Source of the DNA: Gallaecimonas kandeliae
GTDB lineage: Bacteria; Pseudomonadota; Gammaproteobacteria; Enterobacterales; Gallaecimonadaceae
Reading direction: 5' to 3'
Assembly: GCF_030450055.1 (NCBI RefSeq)
Contig: NZ_CP118480.1
Location: 2,569,415 to 2,633,414 of the forward strand
DNA: 64,000 bases
Under the pieces are notes generated by a model, which did no database searches, had not been told where the DNA came from, and worked only from the letters and a program-made list of their open reading frames with translations. This document shows, piece after piece, positions 16,557 through 24,261 of the stretch; position 1 is the first letter of the stretch, and the number at the start of each line of letters is the position of its first letter. The position numbers and the translations under genes were made by a program.

Positions 16557-17296
16557 TGCGACTGGTCCTTCTCGACGCCCTCAACCTAATCCGCCGCCTG
16601 CACGCCGTGAGCCCCCAGGTACTGGGGGCCTGCGAAGGCGCCTGGCGGCGCATCAAGGCCGAGCTGCAACCCACCCACGCCCTGGCGGTGTTCGACGGCG
16701 GCGCCCCCTCCTGGCGTTACGCCCGCTTCCCCGCCTACAAGGCCGGGCGCAGCCCCATGCCAGAGGATCTGGCCAAGCAACTGGCCTCGGTCATCGACGG
16801 CTGGCAGCGCCTCGGCCTCAAGAGCTGGCTGCCGGAAGCCGAAGAAGCGGACGATCTCATCGCCAGCCTGGCGGTGGCGGCGCGCAGCCACGGCGTCTCG
16901 GTGGCGGTCGTTTCCACCGACAAGGGCTATGCCCAGCTGTTGAGCGCAGGCGTGGTGCAGTACGACGCCTTCGCCCGCCAGTTCCTGGACGGCGAGCACT
17001 GGCGCCAGAAGCTTGGGATCCGGCCGGCCCAGCTCGTCGACTACCTGGCCATGGCCGGCGACAGCACCAACGCCGTGCCCGGGGTGCCTGGGGTGGGAGC
17101 CAAGACGGCGGCGGCCCTCTTGCAGCAGCACCGTCATCTTGCTGACATACTGGCAACTGAGGCTGGAGAAAAAGCGGCAGCCAAGGTCAGGGACAATGCC
17201 GAGGCAGCCCTGTTGGCCAGGGAGCTGGCCACCTTGAAAGGGGATCTGCCGTTGCCGTTCAGCCTGTCAGAACTCAGATTGGGGGAAACACCATGA
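16556..17296 (+). CDS. xni: Xni (ExoIX), flap endonuclease-like protein
   Basis: A 246-residue member of the 5'-3' exonuclease/FEN family acting on flap DNA. Visible elements are the N-terminal LLDALNLIRR with its metal-binding aspartate, VFDG, the PEAEEADDLIASLA acidic cluster, VVSTDKGYAQLL, and the helix-hairpin-helix region AVPGVPGVGAKTAAALL. The start ATG overlaps the ppnN stop (TGATG), and the 3' end overlaps the SDR gene by 4 nt. Confidence 0.9.
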   Translation: MRLVLLDALNLIRRLHAVSPQVLGACEGAWRRIKAELQPTHALAVFDGGAPSWRYARFPAYKAGRSPMPEDLAKQLASVIDGWQRLGLKSWLPEAEEADDLIASLAVAARSHGVSVAVVSTDKGYAQLLSAGVVQYDAFARQFLDGEHWRQKLGIRPAQLVDYLAMAGDSTNAVPGVPGVGAKTAAALLQQHRHLADILATEAGEKAAAKVRDNAEAALLARELATLKGDLPLPFSLSELRLGETP

Positions 17297-17964
17297 ACAT
17301 CCTTATCACCGGCGCCGGCCGCGGCATTGGCCTGGAACTGGCCAGCCACTACCAGGCCCTTGGCCACCAGGTGCTGGGCACAGTGCGCAGCAAGCAGCAC
17401 AAGGCGGCCCTGGAGACCAAGGGCATAAGGGCCCTGGAGCTGGATCTCACCCAACAGCACAGCGTGCTGGAACTGGCCGAGGCCCTTAAGGGACAGGCCC
17501 TGGATCTCATCGTCAACAACGCCGGTGTGCTGCACGCCGAGGCAGACCTCGACGAGGTGGATGCCTTCAACTTCGCCCACTGCATCCAGGTCAACAGCCT
17601 GGGGCCCCTGCTGCTGAGCCGGGCCCTGCTGCCCAACCTCTTGGCCGGCAAGGCCAAGAAGCTCGCCTTCATCAGCTCCCTGATGGGATCGGTGGGCGAC
17701 AACGGCTCAGGCGGCTATTACAGCTACCGCGCCAGCAAGGCGGCCCTCAACGCCGTGGCCAAGAGCCTGGCCGTGGACTTGGCCCCCGAAGGGGTCAGGG
17801 TGGGGCTCTACCACCCCGGCTGGGTGCAGACCGACATGGGCGGCCCCAGGGCCCTCATCGACACCGCCACCAGCGTGGCGGGCCTCACCCAGCGCATCGA
17901 AGAGCTGGACGAAGCGGCCTCGGGGCGCTTCCTCAACTACGACGGCAAGCCCTTGCCCTGGTAA
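17293..17964 (+). CDS. SDR family oxidoreductase
   Basis: A 223-residue classical short-chain dehydrogenase/reductase. The cofactor motif TGAGRGIG is at the N-terminus, followed by NNAG, the catalytic serine in FISSLMGS, and the catalytic pair YSYRASK. The charged residues after the second strand (VRSKQHK) suggest NADP(H) preference. Substrate unknown. It is the last gene of the operon starting at 11510 and is followed by a terminator. Confidence 0.87.
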   Translation: MNILITGAGRGIGLELASHYQALGHQVLGTVRSKQHKAALETKGIRALELDLTQQHSVLELAEALKGQALDLIVNNAGVLHAEADLDEVDAFNFAHCIQVNSLGPLLLSRALLPNLLAGKAKKLAFISSLMGSVGDNGSGGYYSYRASKAALNAVAKSLAVDLAPEGVRVGLYHPGWVQTDMGGPRALIDTATSVAGLTQRIEELDEAASGRFLNYDGKPLPW

Positions 17965-17970
17965 AGAAAA

Positions 17971-17993
17971 AGCCGCCCTAGGGCGGCTTTTTT
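17971..17993. terminator. Terminator after the SDR gene
   Basis: An 8-bp stem AGCCGCCC/GGGCGGCT with a 2-nt TA spacer (effective tetraloop) is followed by TTTTTT and preceded by AAAAA. Confidence 0.9.
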
Positions 17994-18301
17994 CATGCCT
18001 TGTTGTCCTACGGAGCGCGGCTGGCGCCACAGCCTCAGGGATTGGCCACCTATGGCCTTGGTCCCCGGCAGGCCCTGAATAAGAATGCACAAACGAAAGC
18101 CCGCGCCGCCCGGACAAGGCGAGTTCCAAGGCGCCGTCAATAGGCCATAAGTCGAAGGGCGGCCACAGGGCATTTGTGGTGAACGGCGGCAAATTATGCT
18201 ATAAAAGCCCGCTTCACAGGCGCCAGCGCTATTAAACTTGGCGACATTGGCTGTCGCCTTATCCAAGAATCCAAGCAGGCATTCGCACGGAGTCAGTGCA
18301 C
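17994..18301. other. Intergenic promoter region of the isocitrate dehydrogenase gene
   Basis: These 308 bp hold no convincing gene. A TATGCTATAAAA stretch at 18195-18206 is a likely -10 region, about 100 nt before the ATG, which would give a leader of roughly 90 nt. No clear -35 was found. Confidence 0.45.
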
Positions 18302-19309
18302 ATGAGCAAACAACGCATCACCGTTATCCCCGGCGACGGGATAGGCCCCGACATCATCGACTCAGCCATCAAGGTCCTCGACAAGGCCGGCTGTGACTTC
18401 GAGTACGACTTCGCCAAGGCCGGCCTTGCCGCCCTGGAAGAAACCGGCGAGCTGTTGCCCCAGGAAACCCTGGATCTGATCGAGAAGAACAAGGTGACCC
18501 TCAAGGGTCCCCTGACCACCCCCGTAGGCGGCGGTTTCACCTCCATCAACGTCTCCCTTCGCAAGAAGTTCCAGCTCTACGCCAACGTGCGCCCCGTGCT
18601 GTCCTTCAAGGGCACCAAGGCCCGTTACGAGAACATCGACATCATCACCGTCCGCGAGAACACCGAAGGCATGTACGCCGGTGTCGGCCAGAAGGTGAAC
18701 GAAGACCGCACCCACGCCGAGGCCACCTCCGTCATCAGCCGCGAAGGCGCCAAGCGCATCGTGACTTTCGCCTTCGAACTGGCCCGCCGCGAGAACCGCA
18801 AGAAGGTCACCGCCGTCCACAAGGCCAACATCCTCAAGTCCACCTCAGGCCTCTTCCTGGAAGTCGCCCGTGAAGTGGCCCAGCAGTTCAGCGACATCGC
18901 CTTCGAAGAGATGATCGTCGACGCCTGCTGCATGAACCTGGTGATGTACCCCGAGCGTTTCGACGTCATCGTCACCACCAACCTGTTCGGCGACATCGTC
19001 TCCGACCTCTGCGCCGGCCTGGTTGGCGGCCTGGGTATGGCCCCTGGCGCCAACATCGGCGAAGGCGCGGCCATCTTCGAGGCAGTGCACGGCTCTGCCC
19101 CTGACATCGCCGGCAAGAACATCGCCAACCCCAGCTCCGTGATCCTGGCTTCCATCCAGATGCTCGAGTACCTTGGCATGCAGGACAAGGCCGAGAAGAT
19201 CCGCAAGGCCCTGACCGAGGTGATCGAGTCTGGCGACCGCACCACCCGCGATCTCGGCGGCACCGGTTCCACCACCGACTTCACCCAGTCCATCCTCGAG
19301 CGCCTCTAA
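18302..19309 (+). CDS. NAD-type isocitrate dehydrogenase
   Basis: Beta-decarboxylating dehydrogenase of about 335 residues, the short class related to eukaryotic NAD-IDH3 and homoisocitrate/isopropylmalate dehydrogenases, not the 416-residue NADP enzyme of E. coli. Visible are ITVIPGDGIGPDI at the start, the substrate-binding TVRENTEGMYAG, and the metal/substrate region NLFGDIVSDLCAGLVGGLGMAPG. The sequence best fits isocitrate as substrate. ATG 18302 is chosen over the in-frame GTG at 18296 because GGAG (18289-18292) is 9 nt before the ATG. Confidence 0.88.
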   Translation: MSKQRITVIPGDGIGPDIIDSAIKVLDKAGCDFEYDFAKAGLAALEETGELLPQETLDLIEKNKVTLKGPLTTPVGGGFTSINVSLRKKFQLYANVRPVLSFKGTKARYENIDIITVRENTEGMYAGVGQKVNEDRTHAEATSVISREGAKRIVTFAFELARRENRKKVTAVHKANILKSTSGLFLEVAREVAQQFSDIAFEEMIVDACCMNLVMYPERFDVIVTTNLFGDIVSDLCAGLVGGLGMAPGANIGEGAAIFEAVHGSAPDIAGKNIANPSSVILASIQMLEYLGMQDKAEKIRKALTEVIESGDRTTRDLGGTGSTTDFTQSILERL

Positions 19310-19342
19310 GCCGAGCACCTCTAAGCCGAGCGCCTCTAAGGC
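19298..19342 (+). repeat. 15-bp direct repeat, three copies, spanning the stop codon of the isocitrate dehydrogenase gene
   Basis: The unit GAGCGCCTCTAAGCC recurs at 19298, 19313 and 19328 with one substitution in each later copy. The first copy encodes the final Glu-Arg-Leu-stop, so the later copies are echoes of the gene end and carry in-frame extra stops. Confidence 0.9.
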
Positions 19343-19357
19343 AACCGACTTGAGGAC

Positions 19358-19384
19358 AAAGGGCCCCGTCAGGGGCCTTTTTTG
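19358..19384 (+). terminator. Terminator after isocitrate dehydrogenase
   Basis: AAAGGGCCCC-type stem (GGCCCC/GGGGCC, arms 19362-19367 and 19372-19377) followed by TTTTTTT. Confidence 0.88.
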
Positions 19385-19394
19385 TGGGGAAACC

Positions 19395-20093
19395 ATGAAC
19401 GCCGTACTGGAACTGAAAAAACGCCTCCAAGGCAGCAGCCAAAGGCCCTACCTGGCCAGAGGCGCCCGGGTGGTGCGCTGCGACAGCTGCGCCCTGGTGC
19501 CGGACTATTGCCTCTGCCCCCACAGGCCGCAACTGGAGAGCCGCCTGGAATTCGGGCTGCTGATGCACCACAACGAGCCCTTCAAGCCCAGCAACACCGG
19601 CAAGCTCATCTGCGATCTGCTGCCCGGCACCCAGGCCTTCGACTGGCACCGCACCGAACCCGGCGCCGAGCTGTTGGACTGGCTGACCCCGGACACCCGC
19701 ATCGTCTTTCCCAGCCACTATGTGGAAGCCGAGCGCCTGGCGCCCCTGCCCGCGTCTGGCCCGGCCAAGCTGCTGATCCTGGATGCCACCTGGCAGCAGG
19801 CCCGCAAGATGCTGCGCGCCAGCCGCTATCTCGACGCCCTCAAGGTCAGCTCCATCGACGAGGCCCTGCTCTCAGGCTACCAGCTGCGCAGCCAGCACAG
19901 GGACGGCCACCTCTGCACCGCCGAAGTGGCGGCGCTGCTGCTGGAGCAGGCCGGAGAGATTCGCAACGGTGCACTGCTGGCGGCCTGGCTGGCCGCCTTT
20001 TCCGAGCATTACCTGGCCGCCAAGCGCCATGGCCTGCCGAGCGGCGCGGCCCTGGCAGCGCTCAAGGCCTTGCAGGCCTCCACGACAAACTGA
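19395..20093 (+). CDS. tapT: TapT, tRNA-uridine aminocarboxypropyltransferase (DTW domain)
   Basis: Transfers the 3-amino-3-carboxypropyl group of S-adenosylmethionine to uridine 47 of tRNA (acp3U) in E. coli TapT/YfiP, which this 232-residue protein resembles along its length. It has the cysteine cluster CDSCALVPDYCLC, the EPFKPSNTGKLICDLLP segment and the DTW signature as LDATWQQARKM. ATG 19395 follows GGGGA (19386-19390) at good spacing. It starts just after the preceding terminator and is followed by its own. Confidence 0.87.
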   Translation: MNAVLELKKRLQGSSQRPYLARGARVVRCDSCALVPDYCLCPHRPQLESRLEFGLLMHHNEPFKPSNTGKLICDLLPGTQAFDWHRTEPGAELLDWLTPDTRIVFPSHYVEAERLAPLPASGPAKLLILDATWQQARKMLRASRYLDALKVSSIDEALLSGYQLRSQHRDGHLCTAEVAALLLEQAGEIRNGALLAAWLAAFSEHYLAAKRHGLPSGAALAALKALQASTTN

Positions 20094-20118
20094 GGCTGCC
20101 GTCGGCGGCCTTTTTTTT
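20094..20118 (+). terminator. Terminator after tapT
   Basis: A 7-bp stem with one G-U pair (GGCTGCC/GGCGGCC, 3-nt loop) begins right after the stop codon and is followed by T8. Confidence 0.82.
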
Positions 20119-20160
20119 GCCCTGCCGTCCATCGGCCGTTGCAAGGAAAAAAAGCGAATG

Positions 20161-20179
20161 TATAATGCGATTCATTCTT
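20161..20179. promoter_or_regulatory. Probable Fur box upstream of the flavin cassette
   Basis: The 19-mer at 20161-20179 matches the classical Fur consensus at 13 of 19 positions, with both half sites ATAATG and TCATT intact. It lies in a markedly AT-rich stretch between the tapT terminator and the DUF6662 gene. The first ten bases also form an exact inverted repeat with 20198-20207 (ATAATGCGAT / ATCGCATTAT), which may be a second overlapping site at the start codon. Confidence 0.62.
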
Positions 20180-20205
20180 ATTAACCAATAGAAATGTATC
20201 GCATT

Positions 20206-21096
20206 ATGAAGAAGCTGCTTGCCTGCTCCGCCCTGCCCCTTGCCCTTTTCGCCCTCAACGCCCAGGCCGACGAAAACCTGCTCGGCTACGTCAAAGGCGC
20301 CGAGACCCTGCCGGAAGGTGCCGCCGAGTTCTACCAGTTCTTCACCCAGCGCCAAGGCAAGAGCTACGGCGACTACTGGGCCCTGGACACCAACACCGAG
20401 TTCGAATACGGCGTCACCAACAGCTTCAACGTCTCCGGCGCCCTGCACGGCATGGCCCTGGACACCAGCGATCTCGTCATCGACGGCTACCTGCCCGGCG
20501 ACAAGAAGTTCGGCTGGAAGCTCACCGGCGTCGAGACCGCCATCAAGTACAACTTCCTGAGCCCGGCCCTCGACGACTTCGGCCTCTCCACCTACATCTC
20601 CGGCGAATACAGCTGGGTGGACAAGCATTCGGGCCAACGCAAAGACACCATCAGTATCGACGCCAACCTCTTGATGCAGAAGTACTTCATGGAGGGCCAG
20701 CTGGTCTGGGCCGGCAATATCGGCATGGAGACCACCTGGGCCAAGCGCGCCCACATCGACAACCTGCCTGAAGGTTTCGACTGGCCCACCACCGCCGAGA
20801 TGGAAATCGAGCTCAAGGCCGGCACCGGCCTGACCTACCGCTTCGCCCCCGACTGGTACCTGGGCGCCGAAGCCCTCTACGAGGAAGAGCACGAAACCGA
20901 GGTGAACCTGGAGCGCTGGTCCTGGTTTGCCGGCCCCAGCCTGCACTACGGCGGTCAGCAGTGGTGGGCCACCCTCACCTACATGCAGCAGATCCGCGGC
21001 GGCGGCGAGAAATTCCCCGAACAGACCGACCGCGACCTGCACCTCATCGAGAAGACCGAGACCGAATGGCGTCTCAAGATCGGTTACAACTTCTAA
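20206..21096 (+). CDS. DUF6662-like outer membrane or periplasmic beta-barrel protein
   Basis: About 296 residues with a signal peptide (MKKLLACSALPLALFALNAQA). The rest alternates aromatic beta strands with short loops (YEYGVTNSFNVSGALHG-like pattern) and ends in RLKIGYNF, an aromatic C-terminus typical of outer-membrane barrels. I associate it with the DUF6662 family, often encoded with FMN-binding and ApbE proteins; this is from memory. ATG 20206 is chosen because it gives a normal signal peptide; an in-frame ATG at 20194 would add four residues. The Fur box suggests iron-responsive expression. Confidence 0.68.
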   Translation: MKKLLACSALPLALFALNAQADENLLGYVKGAETLPEGAAEFYQFFTQRQGKSYGDYWALDTNTEFEYGVTNSFNVSGALHGMALDTSDLVIDGYLPGDKKFGWKLTGVETAIKYNFLSPALDDFGLSTYISGEYSWVDKHSGQRKDTISIDANLLMQKYFMEGQLVWAGNIGMETTWAKRAHIDNLPEGFDWPTTAEMEIELKAGTGLTYRFAPDWYLGAEALYEEEHETEVNLERWSWFAGPSLHYGGQQWWATLTYMQQIRGGGEKFPEQTDRDLHLIEKTETEWRLKIGYNF

Positions 21097-21106
21097 GGAG
21101 ACCGCC

Positions 21107-21640
21107 ATGCGCCACTTTCCCCAGCTGCTGGCCCTGCCCCTGGTGATCGCCGCCCCGGCCGTGGTGGCCGCCGACTACCTGACGGTCAATGAGGCCCAAC
21201 AGGAACTCTTCCCCGGCGCCAGCTTTGCCGACGCCAAGGTCAAGCTGAGCGAGGCCCAGATGGACGCCATCCAGGACCAGGCCGGGGTCCGCCAGCGCTT
21301 CGAACAGCAGCCGGTGTGGCGGGCGGAAAAGGACGGCCAGCAAGTCGGCTGGTTCATGGTGGACAACGTCATCGGCAAGCACGAGTTCATCACCTACGCC
21401 CTGGCCACCGACATGGCCGGCAAGGTGCTGGGCATAGAGGTGCTGAGCTACCGCGAGACCCACGGCGGCCAAATTCGCCAGCCCATCTGGCGCGGCCAGT
21501 TCCTTGGCAAGACCCTGGCAAGCCCCATCCGCCTTGGCAAGGACATCAGCAACATCAGCGGCGCCACCCTCTCCTGTCGCAACGTCACCGACGGGGTGCG
21601 CCGGCTGCTGACCTTGCAGAAGCTGGTGCTGGCCCCATGA
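21107..21640 (+). CDS. Exported FMN-binding domain protein (flavinylation substrate)
   Basis: A 177-residue exported protein: signal peptide (MRHFPQLLALPLVIAAPAVVA), then an FMN-binding domain ending in SGATLSCRNVTDGVRR. In this family the last Ser/Thr of the S-G-A-T-x-S/T motif receives FMN through a phosphoester bond added by ApbE, which is encoded directly downstream and overlaps by 4 nt. AAGGAG (21095-21100) precedes the ATG. It should act as a periplasmic electron carrier. Neighbouring genes suggest it receives electrons from a membrane partner. Confidence 0.85.
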   Translation: MRHFPQLLALPLVIAAPAVVAADYLTVNEAQQELFPGASFADAKVKLSEAQMDAIQDQAGVRQRFEQQPVWRAEKDGQQVGWFMVDNVIGKHEFITYALATDMAGKVLGIEVLSYRETHGGQIRQPIWRGQFLGKTLASPIRLGKDISNISGATLSCRNVTDGVRRLLTLQKLVLAP

Positions 21641-22419
21641 CGATGAGCCGGCGGATGCGCCCCCTGCTCGGCACCTTCGTCGAGCTGGTGGTGGACCAGC
21701 CCCTTACCCTAGAGCAAAAAAGCCGGGCCTTTGTGGCCGGCTTTTCTGCCATTGAGGAGGTACAGGCCCAGCTCAGCTTCCACAGCCCGGACAGCCAGCT
21801 GAGCCGCCTCAACCTCAACCCCGGCCGCTGGCTGGCCCTGCCCGGCCCCAGCCTGCGGGTGTTGCGCCTGGCCAAGGCCCTGACGCAAAAAAGCGGCGGC
21901 CTCTTCAACTGCACCCTGGGGGCGCCCCTGGTCAGGCGCGGCATCTTGCCGGACCACGGCTTTGGCGCGCGCCTGGACCAAGGCGACGCCCGGGCCCTGG
22001 CCTTTCGGCCGGGAGAGATCTGCCTGACCCAGCCGGTGCTCATCAGCCTCGACGGTATCGCCAAGGGCTATGCGGTGGACAGGGCGGTGGCGGCCATGAA
22101 GCGGGCCGGGGTCGAGAGCGGCTGGGTCAATGCCGGCGGCGATATCCGCGCCTTCGGCCAGGCCCTGCTTCCCGTCACTGTCCGCGGTGAAGCCGCCCCC
22201 CGGCTGCTGCTGAGTAAGAGCGCCCTGGCCAGCTCCAGCAGCCAGAGCGACGCCGATTTCCCCGGCCTGCTGCTGGATGCCAAGGGCCAGCCATTGGCGC
22301 CGGGACAATGGACGGTGCAGGCAAAGTGGGCCTGGCGGGCCGACGCCCTGACCAAGGTGGCGGCCCAGGCGCCTGGGCTCTTGGAGAGGCTGGGCGCCCA
22401 GTTACTGGGTCCCTTATAA
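21637..22419 (+). CDS. apbE: ApbE, FAD:protein FMN transferase
   Basis: Covalently attaches FMN from FAD to a threonine or serine of exported flavoproteins. The 260-residue protein shows the family order: PLLGTFVELVV at the N-terminus, LSFHSPDSQLSRLN, the LDGIAKGYAVDRAV motif and the GWVNAGGDIRAFG motif. It is shorter than typical ApbE (about 330) and has no signal peptide, so it is either cytoplasmic or has lost the leader. Its ATG overlaps the stop of the substrate gene, which strongly suggests that the FMN-binding protein is its client. Confidence 0.88.
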   Translation: MTMSRRMRPLLGTFVELVVDQPLTLEQKSRAFVAGFSAIEEVQAQLSFHSPDSQLSRLNLNPGRWLALPGPSLRVLRLAKALTQKSGGLFNCTLGAPLVRRGILPDHGFGARLDQGDARALAFRPGEICLTQPVLISLDGIAKGYAVDRAVAAMKRAGVESGWVNAGGDIRAFGQALLPVTVRGEAAPRLLLSKSALASSSSQSDADFPGLLLDAKGQPLAPGQWTVQAKWAWRADALTKVAAQAPGLLERLGAQLLGPL

Positions 22420-22444
22420 TGGCCGGCCAAAAGAGAGGAGCGCG

Positions 22445-22891
22445 ATGAAAGTCAATCCGTCCCGGGCCCTGCTGTGGCTCGGCTTCCTGGGCCTGGTGGC
22501 CAGCGGCATAGGCCTCTATCTCTGCCTGCCGAAAAGCCTCGACGAGTTCCCCCATCCCCTGGCCGGCAGCTTCCGCCAGCTCCATGGCGCCTTCGCCATG
22601 CTGGGCCTGGGGCTGCTGGGCTACCTGTGGAGCGACCATATCGGCAAGAAGCTGCGCCATTGGCGCCGCCACCCGGACGGCCTTATCCACCTGGGGCTCT
22701 GGCTGGCGCTGGTGCTGAGCGGCTACCTGCTCTACTACCCGCCGGCCTGCCTGGAAGGCCTGGTGCCCCTTTCCGCCCTGCACTGGTACCTGGGGCTGGG
22801 GCTGGTCGCCCTCTTCCCCATCCACGCCAGCCGCCTGGCCTGGCAGCGCTACCGGGCCCGCCAGCAGCGCCTGGCGCGCTCCGTCTCCTAA
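22445..22891 (+). CDS. Small integral membrane protein, cytochrome-b-like histidine pattern
   Basis: A 148-residue protein with four hydrophobic segments (about 8-27, 44-62, 77-97, 110-127). Histidines occur at positions compatible with haem ligation (RQLHGAFAMLGLG, LIHLGLWLALV, ALHWYLGLG, FPIHASRL), as in DUF4405-type or ferric-reductase-like membrane cytochromes. This is inference. GAGGAG-like bases precede ATG 22445. It is the last gene of the Fur-box cassette and would be the natural electron donor for the flavinylated protein. Its end overlaps the convergent efflux gene by 4 nt. Confidence 0.6.
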   Translation: MKVNPSRALLWLGFLGLVASGIGLYLCLPKSLDEFPHPLAGSFRQLHGAFAMLGLGLLGYLWSDHIGKKLRHWRRHPDGLIHLGLWLALVLSGYLLYYPPACLEGLVPLSALHWYLGLGLVALFPIHASRLAWQRYRARQQRLARSVS

Positions 22892-24261
22892 GCCGCAGGC
22901 GCCTTCTCGGCGCCGCCCCCCAGGGCCTGGTAGAGGCCCATCAGATTGGCCAGCTGCTGGTAATGGTTCTGGGCCAAGGCCAACTGGGCGCTGCGCCGCT
23001 TCTCCTGCTGGTCCAGAAAGAGCTGCACGTCTGTGGCGCCGCTGCGGTAGCGCACTTCGGCGATACGCTCGGCCTCCTTGGCCGCCGCCAGTGAGGTCGC
23101 CAGGGCCTCGCCCTGGCGCTTCAGGCTGTCACGGGCACTGAGGCTGTCCTCCACTTCCTTCAAGGCCCCAAAGAGGCGCTGGCGAAAGCCCAGCACCGCC
23201 TGCTGGTACTGGTTCTGGGCGACCTGGATATTGAGATCCCGGGTCTTCCACTGGATGAAAGGCAGCGCCAGCCCGGCTCCCAGGGTCGCCACCGGGTTTT
23301 GCAGCAGCTCGCTCAAGGCGGTGGAGCCGGAGCCCAGGCTGCCGGTGAGGCTGAGTTTGGGGTAGAAGCTGTCGGTCACCTGATCCACATCGGCCAGGCT
23401 CGCCTTGAGGCGGGCCTCGGCGGCCATCAGATCCGGGCGCCGGGCCAGCAAGTCTGCCGGCAGGCCGGCCGGCACGGCCGGCAGGGCCATCTCCGGCAGG
23501 TGCTGGGGCTCGGCCTGGCCGACCTCCGGCCCCTGGTCGAAGAGGATGGCCAGGGCCGTGCCGTCCTGAGCCCGCTGCCGCTCTAAATCGGCCAGGGCCG
23601 CCTGCTGGCTGGCCAGGGCCTGGCGGGCCTGGTAGCGCTCCAGGGCCGAGACGGCCCCCGCCTTGTAACGCACCTCCACCAGATCCAGGCTCTGCTGGGC
23701 ATAGGCGATGGAGGCCTTGCCGTCGCTGATGGCCTGGTTCAGGTAGCCCAGGTGCCAGTAGAGCTGGGCGGTGCTGGCCACCAGGGCCAGGGCCGCGGCC
23801 TGGCGGTCGTACTCGCTGGCCTGGGCCTGCCAGGCGGCGCTGTCGCGCACCGCCGAGAGCCGGCCCCAGAGATCCACCTCGTAGGACAGCCCCAGGCTCG
23901 CCGAGTAGCTGCTCTTGGCCTTGCCACCGTCCAGGGACTTCTGGCGGCTGGCGTCGACCCCGGCGCTGAGGTCAGGGAAGAGGTTGCGATCGGCCAGGCC
24001 CGATTGCGCCAAGGCGGCACGGACCTTGAGGGCGGCCACGGCCAGGTCGTTGTTTTTCTTCAGCACCTTATCGATGAGGGCGCTGAGCTGCGGGTCATTG
24101 AAGCTGTCCCACCAACGCGCCCCTTGGGCAAGGGTGGTGCCGGTCAAGGGCGTCGCCCAGTTGGCCGGCAAGGCCAGTTCGGGCCTCTGGTAGTCGCTGC
24201 GGGCGCAGCCGGCCAGGGCCAGGGTCAGCAGCAGTGCGGGGGTGAAAAAGGTCTTATTCAC
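22888..24261 (-). CDS. Outer-membrane efflux lipoprotein (NodT/TolC-like)
   Basis: Outer-membrane channel of a tripartite pump. The GTG start at 24261 yields a lipoprotein signal ([16 protein letters not shown]) with the lipobox cysteine, followed by two OEP repeats of long helices and strands, as seen in [21 protein letters not shown], the diagnostic NodT segment. Length (~457) fits the family. The start overlaps the macB stop by 8 nt, so macA-macB-this gene form a complete operon. Confidence 0.87.
   Translation of the reverse strand: MNKTFFTPALLLTLALAGCARSDYQRPELALPANWATPLTGTTLAQGARWWDSFNDPQLSALIDKVLKKNNDLAVAALKVRAALAQSGLADRNLFPDLSAGVDASRQKSLDGGKAKSSYSASLGLSYEVDLWGRLSAVRDSAAWQAQASEYDRQAAALALVASTAQLYWHLGYLNQAISDGKASIAYAQQSLDLVEVRYKAGAVSALERYQARQALASQQAALADLERQRAQDGTALAILFDQGPEVGQAEPQHLPEMALPAVPAGLPADLLARRPDLMAAEARLKASLADVDQVTDSFYPKLSLTGSLGSGSTALSELLQNPVATLGAGLALPFIQWKTRDLNIQVAQNQYQQAVLGFRQRLFGALKEVEDSLSARDSLKRQGEALATSLAAAKEAERIAEVRYRSGATDVQLFLDQQEKRRSAQLALAQNHYQQLANLMGLYQALGGGAEKAPAA

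Noticed and set aside
17707-18192. 161-codon minus-strand frame between SDR and isocitrate dehydrogenase
   Set aside because: Mostly antisense to the SDR gene and its terminator; no domain or start signal.
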